Part shown: in pieces, positions 19,695 to 29,118 of the stretch
Layout of the letters: each line of letters begins with the position of its first letter
Position numbering within the stretch: the first letter of the stretch is position 1
From: Pseudomonadota bacterium
Lineage (GTDB): Bacteria; Pseudomonadota; Gammaproteobacteria; Burkholderiales; Rhodocyclaceae
Direction of reading: 5' to 3'
Assembly: GCA_018262195.1 (NCBI GenBank)
Contig: JAGTRS010000007.1
Location: forward strand, 1 to 64,000
Length of the DNA stretch: 64,000 nucleotides
Program-made: the position numbers and the translations under genes
Notes under the pieces: generated by a model
The model's database searches: none
The model's input: only the letters and a program-made list of their open reading frames with translations
What the model was told of the DNA's origin: nothing

Positions 19695-20795
19695 TTAGCT
19701 CGATTCCCCAGTGTTGGGGTCAACCCCCAGCAACTCTTCCATCCGCAGCAAGGCGCTGTCATCCTTGACGACAGTCCGCAGCCATTCGTGGAGTGGCATC
19801 GTTCCCCATTTGGCTGCTTTTTCTGCCAGATAGGCAACCGGGCTATGCGGTTCTGTGCGCCGGAAGAAAGCGCCAATTTCCTGTAGCTGGCGAATGGCCT
19901 GCTCGCGGGAGCGAATCGGCCCACCACCTACCTCGACGATTTGTCCGCCAATGCTTGGCTCGACCCGTTCGATGGAACCAACCGCCTTGTTTCCCACGCC
20001 GTCGTTTGTCAGTTTTTCCTGTATTTCTGATGGCTTTGCGCCAGCATCTCCGGCATGGCGCTGGAAAAAGCGGTAAACGTCATCAAGCGCTTCGAAGCTT
20101 GCGCTGAAGGCTGGCGAATATTCTCCCATCTTGGCGTCGAGCACTGTTTGCAGGGATTTGACGGAGTCTTTCAGACGCTCGGCATTGCGCATGCCGTCGA
20201 TAAAATGGCGTTTGGGTGTGTCTTTAAGTGCCGCCTCGAAGGTTTCCAGCTTCACATGCGCTGTGCGGGCGAGTTCCTCAGCCAAGGCAGGGTTACGTTC
20301 AATATTCTTGGCTGTGGCGCGGGCCGATTCGTGGTCAATCGATGAAAATCGGCCCTTATCGGAATCTGTCAGCGGCGTTTCTCGAATCAACCGTGCTGTC
20401 TGGTTGACCAGCCAATCAAGCACACCAACCCGTTGTTCAATATCGCCATCTTCTGGTTGCGGGTGGATATCGTTCCAGAAGGTCTCGCACAACCGTCCAA
20501 GTAGCGCGTAGCCGTTGGCAAGACCACCAAGCCCCTCTAGCTTGCAGCTTGCTTCGGTCAACCAAGCTGCAACGCGCAGATCCTTTGACTTGTTGGCTAG
20601 GATGTCATCGCAGATACGAACCACGCGAACCCAGTCAGCCTCCTTGACATCAGTAACCCATTCGCCTTGAGAGAGGGAGGGGTCATCAAAGCGCCTAGCT
20701 TCCTGAATCTCGTCGAACTCGGCAGAAAAGACCAGATCATCACCGCATGGGCCATGACTTGAGGCAAGCGGTTGGGCTAGATGTTCAAAATCCAT
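19695..20795 (-). CDS. tssA: Type VI assembly chaperone TssA
   Basis: A 366-residue protein with an N-terminal ImpA domain (MDFEHLAQPLASSHGPCGDDL, then WVRVVRICDDILANKSKDLRVAAWL and FWNDIHPQPEDGD), the signature of TssA cap proteins that prime baseplate and tail-sheath polymerisation. The C-terminal part (AIRQLQEIGAFFRRTEPHSPVAYL) is the usual TssA C-terminal domain. It is the last gene of block B on this strand. The 176 bases to the immunity gene are AT-rich and may hold its own promoter. Confidence 0.94.
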   Translation of the reverse strand: MDFEHLAQPLASSHGPCGDDLVFSAEFDEIQEARRFDDPSLSQGEWVTDVKEADWVRVVRICDDILANKSKDLRVAAWLTEASCKLEGLGGLANGYALLGRLCETFWNDIHPQPEDGDIEQRVGVLDWLVNQTARLIRETPLTDSDKGRFSSIDHESARATAKNIERNPALAEELARTAHVKLETFEAALKDTPKRHFIDGMRNAERLKDSVKSLQTVLDAKMGEYSPAFSASFEALDDVYRFFQRHAGDAGAKPSEIQEKLTNDGVGNKAVGSIERVEPSIGGQIVEVGGGPIRSREQAIRQLQEIGAFFRRTEPHSPVAYLAEKAAKWGTMPLHEWLRTVVKDDSALLRMEELLGVDPNTGESS

Positions 20796-20971
20796 CGTTG
20801 TATGCCTATGGGCTAAATTGGCATATTTTAATGGAATATATGGGCGCTCCTAAGAAATACGAGAGATGACATCTGGTATTTTTTTGTATCAATGAATCCA
20901 TGGCCTCTCGCGCATTGGAAAAAACGATTGACCCTATGTAGATACCTCGCCCATTCTTATCCAGCAGAAAT

Positions 20972-21931
20972 CTACAGGCTGAGCGCTGACTGATCGGGTG
21001 ACCATTGCCAGAAAGTAAGACCGTAATCGCCGCCGACTGATGGCATGTTCTCACCTGCCTTGAAGTAATGGCGGGAGCCGGATTGGGCCGGGGTGAACCA
21101 CCAACCGGATTCGGGGCAGGAGGTGCCGGCAGGGACGTTGGGGCGGCGTGTTTCGCCGCCCGTGCTTCCTTGCGGGACGCTACCGGTGCCGCCGCCGCTG
21201 TCGGCGACGCGTTTGATTAGGGTCCACACGGTCGCTTGCGATGTAGAGGAACGATCTTCGGGGTTTTCTGGATGGTCCATCACGTTCGCTTCCCATGCCT
21301 CGTAACCTTCGATCAGAAACTCGGCACAGCTACCGGGGGCATCAGGAAGGTAAACGCCGTTCTGCGGGACTTTGTCGCCGGTCTTGACGCGGACGGCCTG
21401 ATTCAGGCGGTAGACGGGCCAGCTATGGGGGGCGTTGAGGGGGCCTCGTGCACCAACGTGGTAGAGAAAGGTTAGTTCCCCCATTTCCCAATTGCTTTGT
21501 TGCGTATGGCTGATGTTCGAGGCCATGTCCCAGGCTAGCGATTTATGGCTTCGATAGGCACTTTGATATGGCTCGGGCATCCACTCAGAGGTGTAGTCGC
21601 GCCCGATCGCAGCAAACGAGGTGTTGATATTACCGGCCATCCCCAAGGCGTCGGCTTTGCCGTGCGAAAGAACAATCAATCCGTCATTCAGACCCCGTAG
21701 CGCCCATTGCAGATTGGGAATGACGGTTTCTCCCCAAACCGCATCGGGTTGTTTCCATAGCGGCTGGTCGCGATAGTCCGGTGGCAAGTGCTTCATGAAT
21801 TCGGTCAGAGCATCTTCGGCAGCCTTGACACAGGCTTCGAAGGCATCGCGCATTTGCCCGAAGTATTCCAGCGAACCGTAACGTTCGAGAAGGTAGACCT
21901 CCTGCGGGATGAGCGGGGTGGGATTCAGCAT
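20972..21931 (-). CDS. Candidate immunity protein of the VgrG-1 toxin
   Basis: A 319-residue protein without signal peptide or membrane helix, so it is cytoplasmic. The N-terminal 200 residues are mostly helical. After a Gly-Ser-rich linker (about 255-275) comes a short module with CPESGWWFTPA, SRHYFKAGENMP and WQWSPDQ, which I associate with the Imm71/Imm72-like class of polymorphic-toxin immunity proteins. Its start shares one base with the stop of the upstream toxin gene (TAATG), the tight coupling expected of a toxin-antitoxin pair. The exact family is uncertain. The immunity role is an inference from position. Confidence 0.6.
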   Translation of the reverse strand: MLNPTPLIPQEVYLLERYGSLEYFGQMRDAFEACVKAAEDALTEFMKHLPPDYRDQPLWKQPDAVWGETVIPNLQWALRGLNDGLIVLSHGKADALGMAGNINTSFAAIGRDYTSEWMPEPYQSAYRSHKSLAWDMASNISHTQQSNWEMGELTFLYHVGARGPLNAPHSWPVYRLNQAVRVKTGDKVPQNGVYLPDAPGSCAEFLIEGYEAWEANVMDHPENPEDRSSTSQATVWTLIKRVADSGGGTGSVPQGSTGGETRRPNVPAGTSCPESGWWFTPAQSGSRHYFKAGENMPSVGGDYGLTFWQWSPDQSALSL

Positions 21932-23394
21932 TATTTCCAGTTCCTTTCCAGAATGGGCACGCCGACGAGGTTAACCTGGATGTCGCCATCGTCGTAGCCC
22001 CAGCCGGTGAATTCGCGTTTGCTGGCGTGTTTCGGATCGAGGTTTTTCGGGTCGACGACGATCTGCTCGTGACCACCCTCCAACCAGAAGGTGTTGCCCT
22101 TATCGTCTGCGGGCATGGCGTTACCTGCACGATCTTTCATTTCTTGGGAGGCAGTTGTCCCGCGCCAGACCGGCATGCCCTTGCCGGGAGGGACGGTATA
22201 GGTCAGAAATTCGCCGTTGGCGTTCCAGTGCTTCCAGACGGCGAAGCGTTCACGCCATTCCGGCTTGCTGTGTAGTTTGTCGAATTCGGCCTTGGTCATC
22301 CAGCAGATATTGTTGTCCCCAGATTTTGGGCCGACGACGCGGTAGAGGACAGTGCCTGGGGGTAGAATGTCGTCTCGGACGTCCTTGGTGAATGTCTTGT
22401 AGGCACCTGTCAGCGGCTCTGAAGCTTTGTTGCTGATGTCGAAATGGGTTGCTGGTACCGTGGGGGGATTTCTCGTTCCTGGATATTTCCCATCCTTCCC
22501 AACCTTCACCCAATCCGGCTTTGCCTTCCTGAGTTCGGCCAGTTCCTCGTCCAGACGCATCCGGATATCACCATGCGGATTCGGCACATTGGAACTTGCC
22601 CTGTGCGTTAGGCGCTGCTCGACATCCAGTCGCTGCGCAAGTCGGTTCAGGTAGGTCTGTACTGGTGAGAGTATATCGGCCAGCCCTTTGTTGGCCTGGT
22701 CGCGTACTTTTTTGACGGTTTGCAGCAACTGCCCGGCCTGGGTCTGCATGGTGGCAGTACCCCACTTCTTGACGAGATCAAGCAGTTTGCCGAGGTTACC
22801 GATGGCAGTGTCAAATGCGCCGGTCAACTTTTCCACGGAAAGGTTGCCGGACACTTTGCGCAATTGATCGGCGAGGTATTTGTACGGGTTGTCGATCTTG
22901 AGCGCCTTCAGTGTCTTGCGAACCTCGGGGCGGGCGAGGAGGTCATTGAGCTTACCAATTCCTTTTTCGACAAACGGCTTGCTGGCTTTCCACATATCGG
23001 CGTCAAGGGCCACCTTGCCGGCGCTGAACATCGCTTTGCGTCCATAGGCGAACATCACCTTGAAGCAGCCCTTGACCAAGCTACCCAAGGTTGGAAAGAG
23101 GCCGATCAGCGTCAGCGCCAGGGCAACCCAGGCCCAGCGGTTGCTACTGTCCTGGTTGATCTTCTTGCAGTTGGCGACCAAATCACGCACGTCACAAATC
23201 TGATCGACCAGTGGAATCATCGAGATGATGGTGCTGGTCACCGTTTGCGCCGCTGTCTGCTCTTCCGCAAAGTCACCCTGCAGAACGATCCAGATCCATT
23301 CGGCGGCCGCACTTAAATCCTGCCTGGCGCTCTTGGCCCAGCGCGAGGGAGCGGCGGCGTACCACGCCAGCGCGTTCTCAAGTTCATTCCACAT
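21931..23394 (-). CDS. Candidate VgrG-1-delivered type VI effector
   Basis: A 487-residue protein encoded directly behind VgrG-1. Residues about 1-125 form a helical pre-toxin region with a hydrophobic stretch (WAWVALALTLIGLFPTLGSL, about 87-106) as seen in effectors that cross the target inner membrane. Residues 130-260 are helical. From about 345 onward is a separate domain with GTVLYRVVG (Arg352), MPVWRGTTASQ (408-417) and LEGGHEQIVVDP (438-449). Arg, then Thr/Ser-Thr-Ser, then a late Glu is the layout of R-S-E ADP-ribosyltransferases, so I tentatively suggest that activity. No catalytic family is certain. The small overlap with the next gene marks that gene as its immunity partner. Confidence 0.6.
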   Translation of the reverse strand: MWNELENALAWYAAAPSRWAKSARQDLSAAAEWIWIVLQGDFAEEQTAAQTVTSTIISMIPLVDQICDVRDLVANCKKINQDSSNRWAWVALALTLIGLFPTLGSLVKGCFKVMFAYGRKAMFSAGKVALDADMWKASKPFVEKGIGKLNDLLARPEVRKTLKALKIDNPYKYLADQLRKVSGNLSVEKLTGAFDTAIGNLGKLLDLVKKWGTATMQTQAGQLLQTVKKVRDQANKGLADILSPVQTYLNRLAQRLDVEQRLTHRASSNVPNPHGDIRMRLDEELAELRKAKPDWVKVGKDGKYPGTRNPPTVPATHFDISNKASEPLTGAYKTFTKDVRDDILPPGTVLYRVVGPKSGDNNICWMTKAEFDKLHSKPEWRERFAVWKHWNANGEFLTYTVPPGKGMPVWRGTTASQEMKDRAGNAMPADDKGNTFWLEGGHEQIVVDPKNLDPKHASKREFTGWGYDDGDIQVNLVGVPILERNWK

Positions 23395-23397
23395 GGC

Positions 23398-26187
23398 TTA
23401 CCCCAGCTTTTCCTGTGCGGCGCCAATCAGTAGATCGAACTTGTCCCACGGTTGATCGGCAAGCGACTCTCGTAGTTCGTATTCGACGTACTGCGCTACC
23501 TTCGGCACATTTTCGTGTCGGGCAAAGCCATTGCCGTCGAGTTTGCCACTGACGATCGAACCGTCTTCGAAATGAATCTTGTAGCCCTGTCCGGCAAATG
23601 CCTCCCCATCGGCATCGCGATGGGCAACTTCAATCCAGTTCGGTGCCTTGTCGACCTTCCCATCCGGCAGCCCCTCCATCTGCGCTGGATTGCTACCCGG
23701 CCCCATAAACGCATTCCCGTTCCCCTTGACCGAGAAATTCCCCGGGCAGGCAAAGGTGATGTTGCCGCCTTCGAGGGTGACGGAAGACTGCCCGGCCTGA
23801 AGCACGATCTTGTCCTTGGCCAGGATGTGGATTTCGTCGTTGCTGCTGGTGAAGGTCAGCGACTGATCGGCCAGGATTTCCATCTGGTCGGTATTCGCCT
23901 GAATGGTGTGGGTGCCGGCCTGGGCGATGCTCTTGATGCCACCGGCGTGGCTGAACCAGCTGGCGCCGTTACCGGCGGCGGTCGAGACGGTATGCGCACT
24001 GGCGATATGCAAATCCTGCTGCACCGTCGCATGCAGGTTGGCACCGGCGAAGAGCAGCGTACTGGCCGGGCTGGCGAGGCCGATGTCGCCCGGTGCTTCC
24101 GACAGAATGAAGGGTTCGGCGAAGCGTTCGGTTGGCTCGCCCAGCTCGCGGCTGCCGGGTTGTGCCTTCTGGGCGGCCTGACCGCCGATATTGCCGGAGA
24201 ATTTCCCCTGCTGCTGCGGATCAATGGCTGTGATGAACTGGCTTTGGGCGGCATTCGCTTTCAGTGGCAGGGCCTGTTGCTGCTGGGCCGCATCCGAGAG
24301 CGCCTTGGCGGTTTCTTCTGCGGCTTTAAGCTGCGCCACCGTCTCCGCCACATCCATCTGCGTGCTTTGCGCATTTGGACGAGCCGTCGCTGAAATCAGG
24401 ATGCCTTCCCCAGCCCGTGCGGCCAGCCAGCCATCGGTTCTCAGTTCAAAGCCGCTGCCGCGCCAGGCGCCGCGGCTGGCGCTTTCCGGGGCCTGATGCA
24501 CCAGATGCCCCAAACCGAGCTGACCGGCATTCTCGCTGGTCGCCAGACGGGTGCGTAACTGCCCCGGCGCATCATCGACTACCCACTGGTTATGGCCTTC
24601 CTGATGGTTGTGGCTCATCCAGCCGGAGAGGACGCCGGGGTGGTTGGCACTGGCTTCATGGCCGGCCGAGAAGGGAGGGAGGTCCGCCCCGTTATAGCTC
24701 TGGCCGACGATGACCGGCCGGTCGATATCGCCATCGAGGAAATCGACCAATACTTCGTTGCCGATGCGCGGCAGGAAGTGACTGCCCCAGTTTGGTCCCG
24801 AGAGCCATTCGGCGACCCGAACCCAGGTGCCGGATTGATCGTTGGCCGGGGCGTTGCCGGACTTGCCTTCTGTCCGACCCGAGGGGCCAGTCTCTGATTG
24901 CCCGCCGGCATTCGGCGTCTCCCCGCGTTGCCAGGGAAACTGGATCTTGATCCGGTGGTCGCGTTCGGTGGTGATGACCTGATCGGGTAGGCCGACGACC
25001 AGGGCGGTTTGCGGCCGGGCGGCCGGCCTGGCCAGCAAGGCCGAGACAACCGGGGCCGAGGCTGGCTGGGCCTGGAGCGTATTGCGATAGCTGCCGGCTT
25101 CGACGTCGGTACTGCCTAGCAACTCGGCGGCACTGGCTCCCAGATTGTTGGCGCCGTGATGATCAACTGATAGCACCTTGAATTGTGCGTCATCACCGAC
25201 ATAGGCGTCATGCTGGGTCAGCGTGAAGATGGTGCCTTCAGCCATCTGGCGGACGGTGCTCTCGCCAGTAAAGCGCCGATAGCGGGCTTCGATGGCAGCG
25301 AGGGCCAGGTCGGTCCGCAATTGAGCGGCGGCGCTGTCTTCAAACCGGTAGGGGCGGGAGGCATCGTGGAGTTCCAGCCGGGGCAAGGCGCCGTTGTCGT
25401 GGCTGCTCTGGGCCTGGGCACCGGTCGCAACCAGAGTCTTGTAATCCCAGCCGGCGAGTGACACAGCGTTGGGCAATACGGTACGGACTTCGTGCCACTG
25501 TTGCAGGGTGTCGGAATCTTCAGTGGCATTGTTGCGGTGAAAACGGATGGTCGGTTGGGCGCCCGCGGGTAACTCGGTTTCGCGGTCGAAGATGATCAGT
25601 TGGTGACGGGCGTGGGTGGCCTCGTCACCAGCCGAGGCCGATTGGTCATGATCGAAACGGAAGGAGAGGCCTTCTTCGGAAAGCAGGCGGCGGATGAACT
25701 CGAAATCACTTTCCCTGTACTGGGTTGCCACACTGTAGGTGCGCAGCGGCTGGGTGACTTGATTGGACCAGTGGGCTTCGGGGTAGTCGGTCAGGATTTG
25801 GCCGATGATGTCGATGACCGTTTTGTCCTGAAACAGGTAGCAATCCCGGCGCTGTGCCAGGAAGGCAAGGAAGGGTTCCATGATCAGGCGGTAACGGGCC
25901 AGCCCGCCATCAGCACCGAGTTGCATGGCTTGCGTGACGTAGCCGTGCCACGAACGCTTGCTGCCATCGGCTTGCATCAGGCGCAGGGTGATTTCTTCGC
26001 CGATCAGCGGCTTGAGATCGAAGTAGGCGTTGGTCGAGATGCAGTCGATTTCGAAGCGGAAGGATTCAGAGATAGCTTCATGGCCGTTGAAGCGCTCGAC
26101 GATCAGCGCGGCATCGGGCAGGGCAGTCTTGAGTTCGAGCAGGCGGGCGTTCTGGTTGAACAGGGTGTCGAGCAGGGGTTGAGTCAT
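23398..26187 (-). CDS. tssI: Type VI spike protein VgrG (copy 1)
   Basis: A 929-residue VgrG/TssI. It carries the gp27-like N-terminal part (LFNQNARLLELKT, VERFNGHEAISESFRFEIDC), the gp5-OB region (WVRVAEWLSGPNWGSHFLPRIGNEVLVDF, shown here only in part as WVRVAEWLSG and PRIGNEVLVDFLDGD) and the DUF2345 beta-helix. After about residue 840 comes an extra domain of about 85 residues with HRDADGEAFAGQGYKI and FEDGSIVSGKLDGNGFA, a transthyretin-like sandwich used by VgrGs to carry cargo. It lies between tssL (10 bp) and the candidate effector (3 bp). Confidence 0.95.
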   Translation of the reverse strand: MTQPLLDTLFNQNARLLELKTALPDAALIVERFNGHEAISESFRFEIDCISTNAYFDLKPLIGEEITLRLMQADGSKRSWHGYVTQAMQLGADGGLARYRLIMEPFLAFLAQRRDCYLFQDKTVIDIIGQILTDYPEAHWSNQVTQPLRTYSVATQYRESDFEFIRRLLSEEGLSFRFDHDQSASAGDEATHARHQLIIFDRETELPAGAQPTIRFHRNNATEDSDTLQQWHEVRTVLPNAVSLAGWDYKTLVATGAQAQSSHDNGALPRLELHDASRPYRFEDSAAAQLRTDLALAAIEARYRRFTGESTVRQMAEGTIFTLTQHDAYVGDDAQFKVLSVDHHGANNLGASAAELLGSTDVEAGSYRNTLQAQPASAPVVSALLARPAARPQTALVVGLPDQVITTERDHRIKIQFPWQRGETPNAGGQSETGPSGRTEGKSGNAPANDQSGTWVRVAEWLSGPNWGSHFLPRIGNEVLVDFLDGDIDRPVIVGQSYNGADLPPFSAGHEASANHPGVLSGWMSHNHQEGHNQWVVDDAPGQLRTRLATSENAGQLGLGHLVHQAPESASRGAWRGSGFELRTDGWLAARAGEGILISATARPNAQSTQMDVAETVAQLKAAEETAKALSDAAQQQQALPLKANAAQSQFITAIDPQQQGKFSGNIGGQAAQKAQPGSRELGEPTERFAEPFILSEAPGDIGLASPASTLLFAGANLHATVQQDLHIASAHTVSTAAGNGASWFSHAGGIKSIAQAGTHTIQANTDQMEILADQSLTFTSSNDEIHILAKDKIVLQAGQSSVTLEGGNITFACPGNFSVKGNGNAFMGPGSNPAQMEGLPDGKVDKAPNWIEVAHRDADGEAFAGQGYKIHFEDGSIVSGKLDGNGFARHENVPKVAQYVEYELRESLADQPWDKFDLLIGAAQEKLG

Positions 26188-26197
26188 GGCAGGCTGA

Positions 26198-26971
26198 TCA
26201 AGGCAGGGTAATGGTCAGCGTTGGCGCCCGCGGGGCTAGCTGGACAATATTCTTGAACGGCGACAGGGTTTGCTGGACGGTGCTACCGGCGTGCCAGTCC
26301 AACCCGATATAGGCGACCAGACCAAACAGGGCAAGCACGGATGTGATGACCCAGAACGGGATATCGCGTTTGATGGCGTTGGAGATGGTGTCCGGGGCAG
26401 CCCAGTTTGGAGCAAAGGTGGCTGCCTTACCCTTGATGTGGGCGATTTGCTCGCCGAGTTGCAGGGTCAGGTACTTGAGCTTTTCCGGGCCTTCGAGCAG
26501 GTAGCGCCCCTTGAAACCGATCAACAGGCACATGTGGAACACTTCGAGCGCATTGATCCGGCTGGCTCCTCCGTTGCGCGCGGCTTCCAGCTTGTCGAAG
26601 AAATGTTCGCCGGCCAGTTGGTCGCCGAAAAGCACGAGCTGCAGCGGGCGGCGTTCCCAGACGTCGCGAATGTTCATCTTGGAAGAGAGAACAGATTCGT
26701 CGATGGCGGCGCAGAACGCGTATTTGGCGTCGAAGATGTCTTCGGCGTTGAAGTTGTTCTTCTTGGCTGCCCGCTCGAACTGATCGAGGAATTTCTGGAT
26801 GTTGCCGGAGAACTCGTCAGGGTCCTTCGGAACGCTGCGATTGTTGAGCAGGATGAGCATGTAGAAACCGTCGTACAACAGATCGACAAGGCTCTTGGCA
26901 GGACGCTCGGAGGCCGATTCATCAGAGCGTGCGCTCGGGGCGACAGAAAAAAGACTGGGGGCTGTGGTCAT
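26198..26971 (-). CDS. tssL: Type VI membrane complex protein TssL (DotU/IcmH)
   Basis: A 257-residue TssL: a cytoplasmic DotU domain (LVDLLYDGFYMLILLNN, FCAAIDESVLSS, LGFKGRY-type LIGFKGRYLLEGPEKL) followed by one C-terminal membrane helix (FWVITSVLALFGLVAYIGL, about 207-225). No peptidoglycan-binding extension is attached. That role probably falls to the OmpA-domain protein of block A. The start overlaps the tssK stop (ATGA). Confidence 0.95.
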   Translation of the reverse strand: MTTAPSLFSVAPSARSDESASERPAKSLVDLLYDGFYMLILLNNRSVPKDPDEFSGNIQKFLDQFERAAKKNNFNAEDIFDAKYAFCAAIDESVLSSKMNIRDVWERRPLQLVLFGDQLAGEHFFDKLEAARNGGASRINALEVFHMCLLIGFKGRYLLEGPEKLKYLTLQLGEQIAHIKGKAATFAPNWAAPDTISNAIKRDIPFWVITSVLALFGLVAYIGLDWHAGSTVQQTLSPFKNIVQLAPRAPTLTITLP

Positions 26972-28311
26972 GGCGTGACTGCAATCAATTCAATGGTGAG
27001 ATCCCGGTAACTTTCCGGGGCATAAATCATGATGGATTGGGCTTTGAGCATTCGCTCGTAAAGCGGGCCGTGGGCATCCAGTGCGAAATAGCAGGCGCCG
27101 GGACGAACCGGGATTGCGGCGGGAACTTGCGCGGCATGGGTCAGGCGAACGCCGGACATGGCAGAGAGAACCAGCTTTTCGACATCGTCCGGGGCGCCAA
27201 GCTTGATGCGTAGCGGGATGGATTCGATGATTTCCGATTGCGGGTGCGCCGCAGTGATCGACAGGTAGAAAGCTGTTTCGCTGTTGATTTTCTCGGAATC
27301 CAGATGGCCGGCATAGAAGGCCTGTTTTGGCTGGGTCAGGGAAATGGCGAAATAGCGGGTGGAAATTACGGTATCGAGCAGTTCGCGCAGTATCTGGTCG
27401 ATACGAGCGAAGCCGGGCCCGGGTTGCAGATGGTCGTAACTGGGCAGGTCATTCAGCGTAAACCCTTTGGAGAAGGTCATCAGGCCGCCAGCCAGGCGCA
27501 GCAACTCCTGGAATAGCCGCTCGGGTGAGGTCTCGGGATTGCGGAACAGATGGGTCAGTGTTGCGCAGGCACTGCTGGCCGTATGCAACAGCCAGAATGA
27601 GGCAATGTCGCCGGAGCGAAACTCGATCACATTCTTGGATGGTTCGCGATGAAAGCCATAGAGCGCATCCACCTTGGCCAGCAGGGCATCGATTTGTCGA
27701 CGGAGCAGCATGTACAGATTCGGCGCACTGCGCAGACTGATTGATGGCGGAACGAAAGCGGGATCAACTTCAAAGCCGTTGCTGGAGGTGCGGCGAATCC
27801 GGACGACAGGCAAGGTCATGAACTGGTCGCGGTTGTCGTTGCCCGATTTGAGGTGCGAAATCTGGCTGAGCGTGGCGATGTCGGCCTCGGCGGCTTCGGT
27901 GTAAAGATCTGCTTTATCGCGTGGAATGATCAGATAACGTGCCTGGCCTGAGTCTGATGCTTCTTCTGCACAGTTTCCTCCATGTGCATTCAGGTGATTA
28001 AGTGCCAGAAAGAACTCGGTTGCACCTTCTTCGTCGACTGCAGCGTCCAGTGCCAGAGGAGCAGGAAGCTGGTCTACGTCAGGGGCCGTGAAAAAGTCCC
28101 CGTTGGCAAATATGGCGTCGATGCGGTTAAAGCGGAGCACTCCACTTTTCAGCGAGTCCAGGTCCAGATCAAGGTCACGGATGCCCCAGGCAAAAGGATT
28201 TGCCGAGAGCAGGGTGCGCCTGTTCATTGCTTCGGTATAGGCATCCTGTTGCTGGAAGTGTTGCGGACGAAGAAAAAGCCCTTCACCCCAAAGAATTTTT
28301 GCGTTGTTCAT
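26968..28311 (-). CDS. tssK: Type VI baseplate protein TssK
   Basis: A 447-residue TssK, the trimeric adaptor linking the baseplate to the TssJLM membrane complex. The N-terminal signature ILWGEGLFLRPQHFQQQDAY and the mid-protein YDHLQPGPGFARIDQILREL are typical. It starts 12 bp after tssJ and overlaps tssL, so tssJ-tssK-tssL are co-translated. Confidence 0.96.
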   Translation of the reverse strand: MNNAKILWGEGLFLRPQHFQQQDAYTEAMNRRTLLSANPFAWGIRDLDLDLDSLKSGVLRFNRIDAIFANGDFFTAPDVDQLPAPLALDAAVDEEGATEFFLALNHLNAHGGNCAEEASDSGQARYLIIPRDKADLYTEAAEADIATLSQISHLKSGNDNRDQFMTLPVVRIRRTSSNGFEVDPAFVPPSISLRSAPNLYMLLRRQIDALLAKVDALYGFHREPSKNVIEFRSGDIASFWLLHTASSACATLTHLFRNPETSPERLFQELLRLAGGLMTFSKGFTLNDLPSYDHLQPGPGFARIDQILRELLDTVISTRYFAISLTQPKQAFYAGHLDSEKINSETAFYLSITAAHPQSEIIESIPLRIKLGAPDDVEKLVLSAMSGVRLTHAAQVPAAIPVRPGACYFALDAHGPLYERMLKAQSIMIYAPESYRDLTIELIAVTP

Positions 28312-28323
28312 TGTTTCATCTTG

Positions 28324-28956
28324 CTAAGAGTTGCATTGGATGCCGACCAGTGATCGCACTGATTCCGGGCTGACTTCGGTGACCAGGGTGCCTTTGCTGG
28401 CGCTCAGCGCGCATGCATGGGCGCCAATGGTGATTCCGCCGTCAAAAGATTGCTTGCTATCGAAAGCAAGCTTCCATCTGGTGGAGTACGGGGCGCGAAA
28501 CATGCCTGCGACACCAATCGTTGTGGCGTCTCCTGGAATCTTCAGAACGACGTCGTACGATTTTCCAGGAAGCAAGACAATTTCACGGACTGAAACCATT
28601 TCCTCACCCAAGGCCTCCTTTTCGCTTTCGGTGGAAGTTATTTGTGGGTAGGTCAGCATTTTAAGGCGTTCAGGAGAGCGCAATACGTAGAGTTTCATGA
28701 CAAGTGACAGGGGCTTGCCACTGCTGGTCAAATTCAATTGCTCGCCTGCAAAAATCCTTATGGGTACATCCTTGAAAGTTTTGCTTGGATCGCCGTTGTC
28801 TTTTTTTGTGACACCTGTTGCTTCTAGAACCATGCCTACGGCCGTTCCTGCCATTTGCAGGGCGGAGACCTGTGCACACCCGGACAGTGCCGCGCAAAGG
28901 AGCGCCAGGCTCACCAATGGCGAGCTTAGGAGATGTTGAAATGTTGCAATTGTCAT
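28324..28956 (-). CDS. tssJ: Type VI outer-membrane lipoprotein TssJ
   Basis: A 210-residue TssJ (SciN). The lipobox is LSGC with Cys27. The beta-sandwich that contacts the TssM periplasmic tip follows, including SPERLKMLTYPQITS and the block VSVREIVLLPGKSY. It is the first gene of block B, divergent from the TPR lipoprotein of block C. Confidence 0.93.
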   Translation of the reverse strand: MTIATFQHLLSSPLVSLALLCAALSGCAQVSALQMAGTAVGMVLEATGVTKKDNGDPSKTFKDVPIRIFAGEQLNLTSSGKPLSLVMKLYVLRSPERLKMLTYPQITSTESEKEALGEEMVSVREIVLLPGKSYDVVLKIPGDATTIGVAGMFRAPYSTRWKLAFDSKQSFDGGITIGAHACALSASKGTLVTEVSPESVRSLVGIQCNS

Positions 28957-29079
28957 TAACCGTGCGCTAATTATGGAAACGGGCTAAAAATCATAGAAGT
29001 GAGAAATGAAAATATGCATATGAGTTGATCATAGCCAAGTTCGTAATGTACTATTTCGCTTTCATCTAAGCAAACCCAA

Positions 29080-29094
29080 TGGCATTTAATACGC
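29080..29094 (+). promoter_or_regulatory. Possible sigma-54 type -24/-12 element
   Basis: TGGCATTTAATACGC has GG and GC separated by ten bases, the sigma-54 geometry, with TGGCA matching the -24 box. The -12 box (ACGC rather than TTGC) is imperfect. It lies 25 bp before the TPR lipoprotein start, which is close. The same bases also form a short inverted repeat ATGGC/GCCAT, so this may be an operator or chance. Confidence 0.25.
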
Positions 29095-29118
29095 CATTTG
29101 GCATACTGGAGAGTATTG

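Noticed and set aside
22300-22380. TNT-type NAD glycohydrolase for the VgrG-1 effector
   Set aside because: The DRYG and RSLPP-type motifs of TNT domains are absent.
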